From assembly GCA_016296675.1 (NCBI GenBank), contig JAEDIV010000136.1, positions 1 through 6,846 of the forward strand: a DNA stretch of 6,846 bases, written 5' to 3'. Origin of the DNA: Clostridia bacterium. Its GTDB lineage: Bacteria > Bacillota > Clostridia > Christensenellales > Aristaeellaceae. The position numbers were made by a program, and so were the translations under genes. The notes below the pieces were generated by a model. The model saw only the letters and a program-made list of their open reading frames with translations, had not been told where the DNA came from and did no database searches. Numbering within the stretch: the first letter of the stretch is position 1; each line of letters begins with the position of its first letter. Shown here piece after piece: positions 5,419 to 6,846 of the stretch.

Positions 5419-6351
5419 ATGCAAAAGGCCATTAAGAACAAAAGCTTCTGGGCGCGGCTGAAACTGGATGTGTGCAACAATCCCCTTTTGTACATCATGA
5501 TTGCGCCGGTAATCGGTTATGTGGCGCTGTTTTGCTATGGACCGATGTACGGCATCGTCCTTGCGTTTTTGAATTACCGCATCAAGGACGGCATTTTTGG
5601 AAGCGAATGGGTGGGCTTTGCCAATTTTGAAAGGTTCATCAGAAGCTTCAACTTTTTAAAGCTCATGGAAAATACCCTTGCCATCAGCGTTTTATCTTTG
5701 ATCGTGGGCTTTTTTGTGCCGATCGGCTTTGCGCTGATGCTGAATTATGTCACCAGCCGAGGACTTAAAAAAACCGTGCAGATGGTTTCCTATGCGCCGC
5801 ACTTTATCTCTGTGGTTGTAATCTGCGGCATGCTTCAGATTATCTTTGCGTCCAACGGCCCCGTCAATGCCGTAATTATGCTTCTTGGCTTTGATAGAAT
5901 TGATTTCCTTGCCGAGGCCTCCATGTTCCGCCCCCTCTATGTGGGTTCGGGCGTCTGGCAGGGCATGGGATGGAGCTCCATCATTTACATTTCTGCGCTT
6001 TCGGGTGTGGACTATCAGATTCACGAGGCCGCCATCATTGACGGAGCAACCAAGCTGCAAAGAATCCGTCACATCGATATTCCCTCCATCAAATCCACCA
6101 TTATCATGCTTTTGATTCTCGCCATCGGAGGGCTCATGGGCGTAGGCTTTGACAAGGCCTATTTGCTTCAGAACGATTTGAATCTTGAAACCAGCGAAGT
6201 TCTGTCCACCTATGTCTATAAAATGGGTATGATCAAATCCGACTATTCGTTTTCAACGGCGGTGGGCCTTTTTAATACCGTTATCAACCTTATATTGATT
6301 GTTTCTGCAAACTATGTCAGCAAAAAGCTCGCAGATGAAAGCCTGTTCTGA
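5419..6351 (+). CDS. lplB: Sugar ABC transporter permease, LplB type, 310 aa
   Basis: This inner-membrane channel subunit pairs with the second permease (next gene) to carry the sugar released by the binding protein. Six membrane spans can be placed at about 25-47, 84-110, 120-145, 176-198, 226-248 and 281-300. The N-terminal block YGPMYGIVLAFLNYR (40-54) followed by GSEWVGFANF (61-70) is characteristic of LplB-type permeases. The cytoplasmic EAA loop, which docks the ATPase, is EAAIIDGA...IRHIDIPSI (203-224) with its invariant glycine at 209. The length is normal for the family, and the protein is intact. The gene is 88 bases after the binding-protein stop and 13 bases before the second permease, so it is transcribed in the same operon. 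The start is the ATG preceded by GAGGTGA; an in-frame TTG six codons upstream is less likely. Confidence 0.95.
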   Translation: MQKAIKNKSFWARLKLDVCNNPLLYIMIAPVIGYVALFCYGPMYGIVLAFLNYRIKDGIFGSEWVGFANFERFIRSFNFLKLMENTLAISVLSLIVGFFVPIGFALMLNYVTSRGLKKTVQMVSYAPHFISVVVICGMLQIIFASNGPVNAVIMLLGFDRIDFLAEASMFRPLYVGSGVWQGMGWSSIIYISALSGVDYQIHEAAIIDGATKLQRIRHIDIPSIKSTIIMLLILAIGGLMGVGFDKAYLLQNDLNLETSEVLSTYVYKMGMIKSDYSFSTAVGLFNTVINLILIVSANYVSKKLADESLF

Positions 6352-6356
6352 GGAGG
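6351..6356 (+). promoter_or_regulatory. Ribosome binding site of the second permease, abutting the previous stop
   Basis: AGGAGG begins on the last base of the first permease's TGA stop and lies 8 bases before the ATG at 6365. Terminating ribosomes reach this site directly, which suggests translational coupling that keeps the two channel subunits in balance. A nearer ATG at 6358 is only 1 base away from the site and opens a frame of about 20 codons. Confidence 0.85.
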
Positions 6357-6364
6357 GATGAAGG

Positions 6365-6846
6365 ATGCAAAAAGTGATTGTAGAAAACAGAATCCGTCAA
6401 TCCCGCCAGGACAGAGTTTTTGACGCGATCAATCTTATTTTGATGATTTTGCTTCTTTTTATTTTTATCTGGCCTTTGTGGTTTGTATTGATCGCTTCCT
6501 TCAGCGATCCCATGCGCGTTTTAAACGGCGAGGTTCTTATCATTCCTGTGGATTTTAACGTAAGCGCATACAAGGAACTGATCCGAAGAGGCGATATCTG
6601 GATAAGCTACCTCAATTCGATTTTCTATACGGTCGCCGGTACGGCGCTCAACATGGTGTTCACCGTGTGCGCCGCCTATCCGCTTTCCAGGAAGACCTTT
6701 GTAATCAGAAATTATGTCATGACGTTTTTTCTGATCACCATGTATTTTTCCGGCGGCCTCATTCCGCTGTATGTGCTTCTTCGCGGCCTTCACCTGATCG
6801 ACAGCCGCCTGTGCCTGATTTTGGGCGGCGCGATTTCCGTATACAA
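6365..6846 (+). CDS. Sugar ABC transporter permease, YtcP/LplC type, 5' part (cut by window edge)
   Basis: This is the second membrane subunit of the importer, partner of the LplB-type permease. Only 160 complete codons are visible; relatives are about 290-300 residues long, so roughly half is missing, including the EAA loop. Hydrophobic spans are visible at about 21-45, 83-107 and 116-140. Family landmarks are WPLWFVLIASFSDP (36-49), YLNSIFYTVAGTALNM (82-97), AAYPLSRK (103-110), MYFSGGLIPLYVLLRGL (126-142) and LILGGAISVY at the edge (151-160). These place it in the YtcP/LplC branch of the binding-protein-dependent permeases. It is the third gene of the operon, 13 bases after its partner. Glycoside hydrolases or other sugar genes may follow beyond the edge, but none is seen here. 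Confidence 0.93.
   Translation, partial: MQKVIVENRIRQSRQDRVFDAINLILMILLLFIFIWPLWFVLIASFSDPMRVLNGEVLIIPVDFNVSAYKELIRRGDIWISYLNSIFYTVAGTALNMVFTVCAAYPLSRKTFVIRNYVMTFFLITMYFSGGLIPLYVLLRGLHLIDSRLCLILGGAISVY

Noticed and set aside
6358..6424. An ATG at 6358 as the start of a small frame or of the second permease
   Set aside because: It is only 1 base from AGGAGG, out of frame with the permease, and stops after about 20 codons.

Overview
The window looks like a chromosomal piece from an anaerobic, spore-former-lineage Firmicute (Bacillota, class Clostridia). The evidence is the strong AAGGAGG-type ribosome sites, the LplA/LplB/YtcP-type sugar transporter, the membrane-anchored AraC-type regulator, and a single-chain thioredoxin/thioredoxin reductase. 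GC is intermediate. The solute-binding protein has a plain signal peptide rather than a lipoprotein one, which hints at a Christensenellales-like gut or rumen lineage. That placement is a guess, because there is no marker gene here.

Layout: (1) Bases 1-96 hold a rightward rho-independent terminator at 53-85, presumably serving a gene that ends at or before the left edge. (2) Bases 97-1353, leftward, encode a fused thioredoxin + NADPH-type thioredoxin reductase. (3) Bases 1354-1506 are a short gap with a likely promoter for that gene and a weak candidate terminator for the regulator. (4) Bases 1507-3651, leftward, encode a 714-residue transcriptional regulator with two membrane segments enclosing an outside sensor region, a degenerate GGDEF-like middle domain and a C-terminal AraC DNA-binding domain. 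(5) Bases 3652-3851 are a divergent control region. (6) Three rightward genes follow: an exported solute-binding protein (3852-5330), an LplB-type permease (5419-6351) and the first 160 codons of a YtcP/LplC-type permease (6365 to the right edge).

Items 4-6 make a recognisable carbohydrate-uptake locus. The binding protein captures an oligosaccharide outside the cell and the two permeases form the channel. The regulator probably senses the sugar, or a binding-protein/sugar complex, at the membrane and switches on the divergent operon. No ATPase gene is present in the visible part; relatives commonly borrow a shared MsmX/UgpC-type ATPase. The substrate cannot be read from the sequence. The arrangement resembles ytdP-ytcQ-ytcP and lplABC of Bacillus subtilis. 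The thioredoxin gene is a separate redox housekeeping unit.

I found no clearly undescribed system. The points most worth a second look are the reversed-order thioredoxin fusion with its CGDC active site, the binding protein without a lipobox cysteine, a perfect 20-bp dyad inside the operon promoter, and mutually exclusive RNA pairings between the binding-protein and permease genes.
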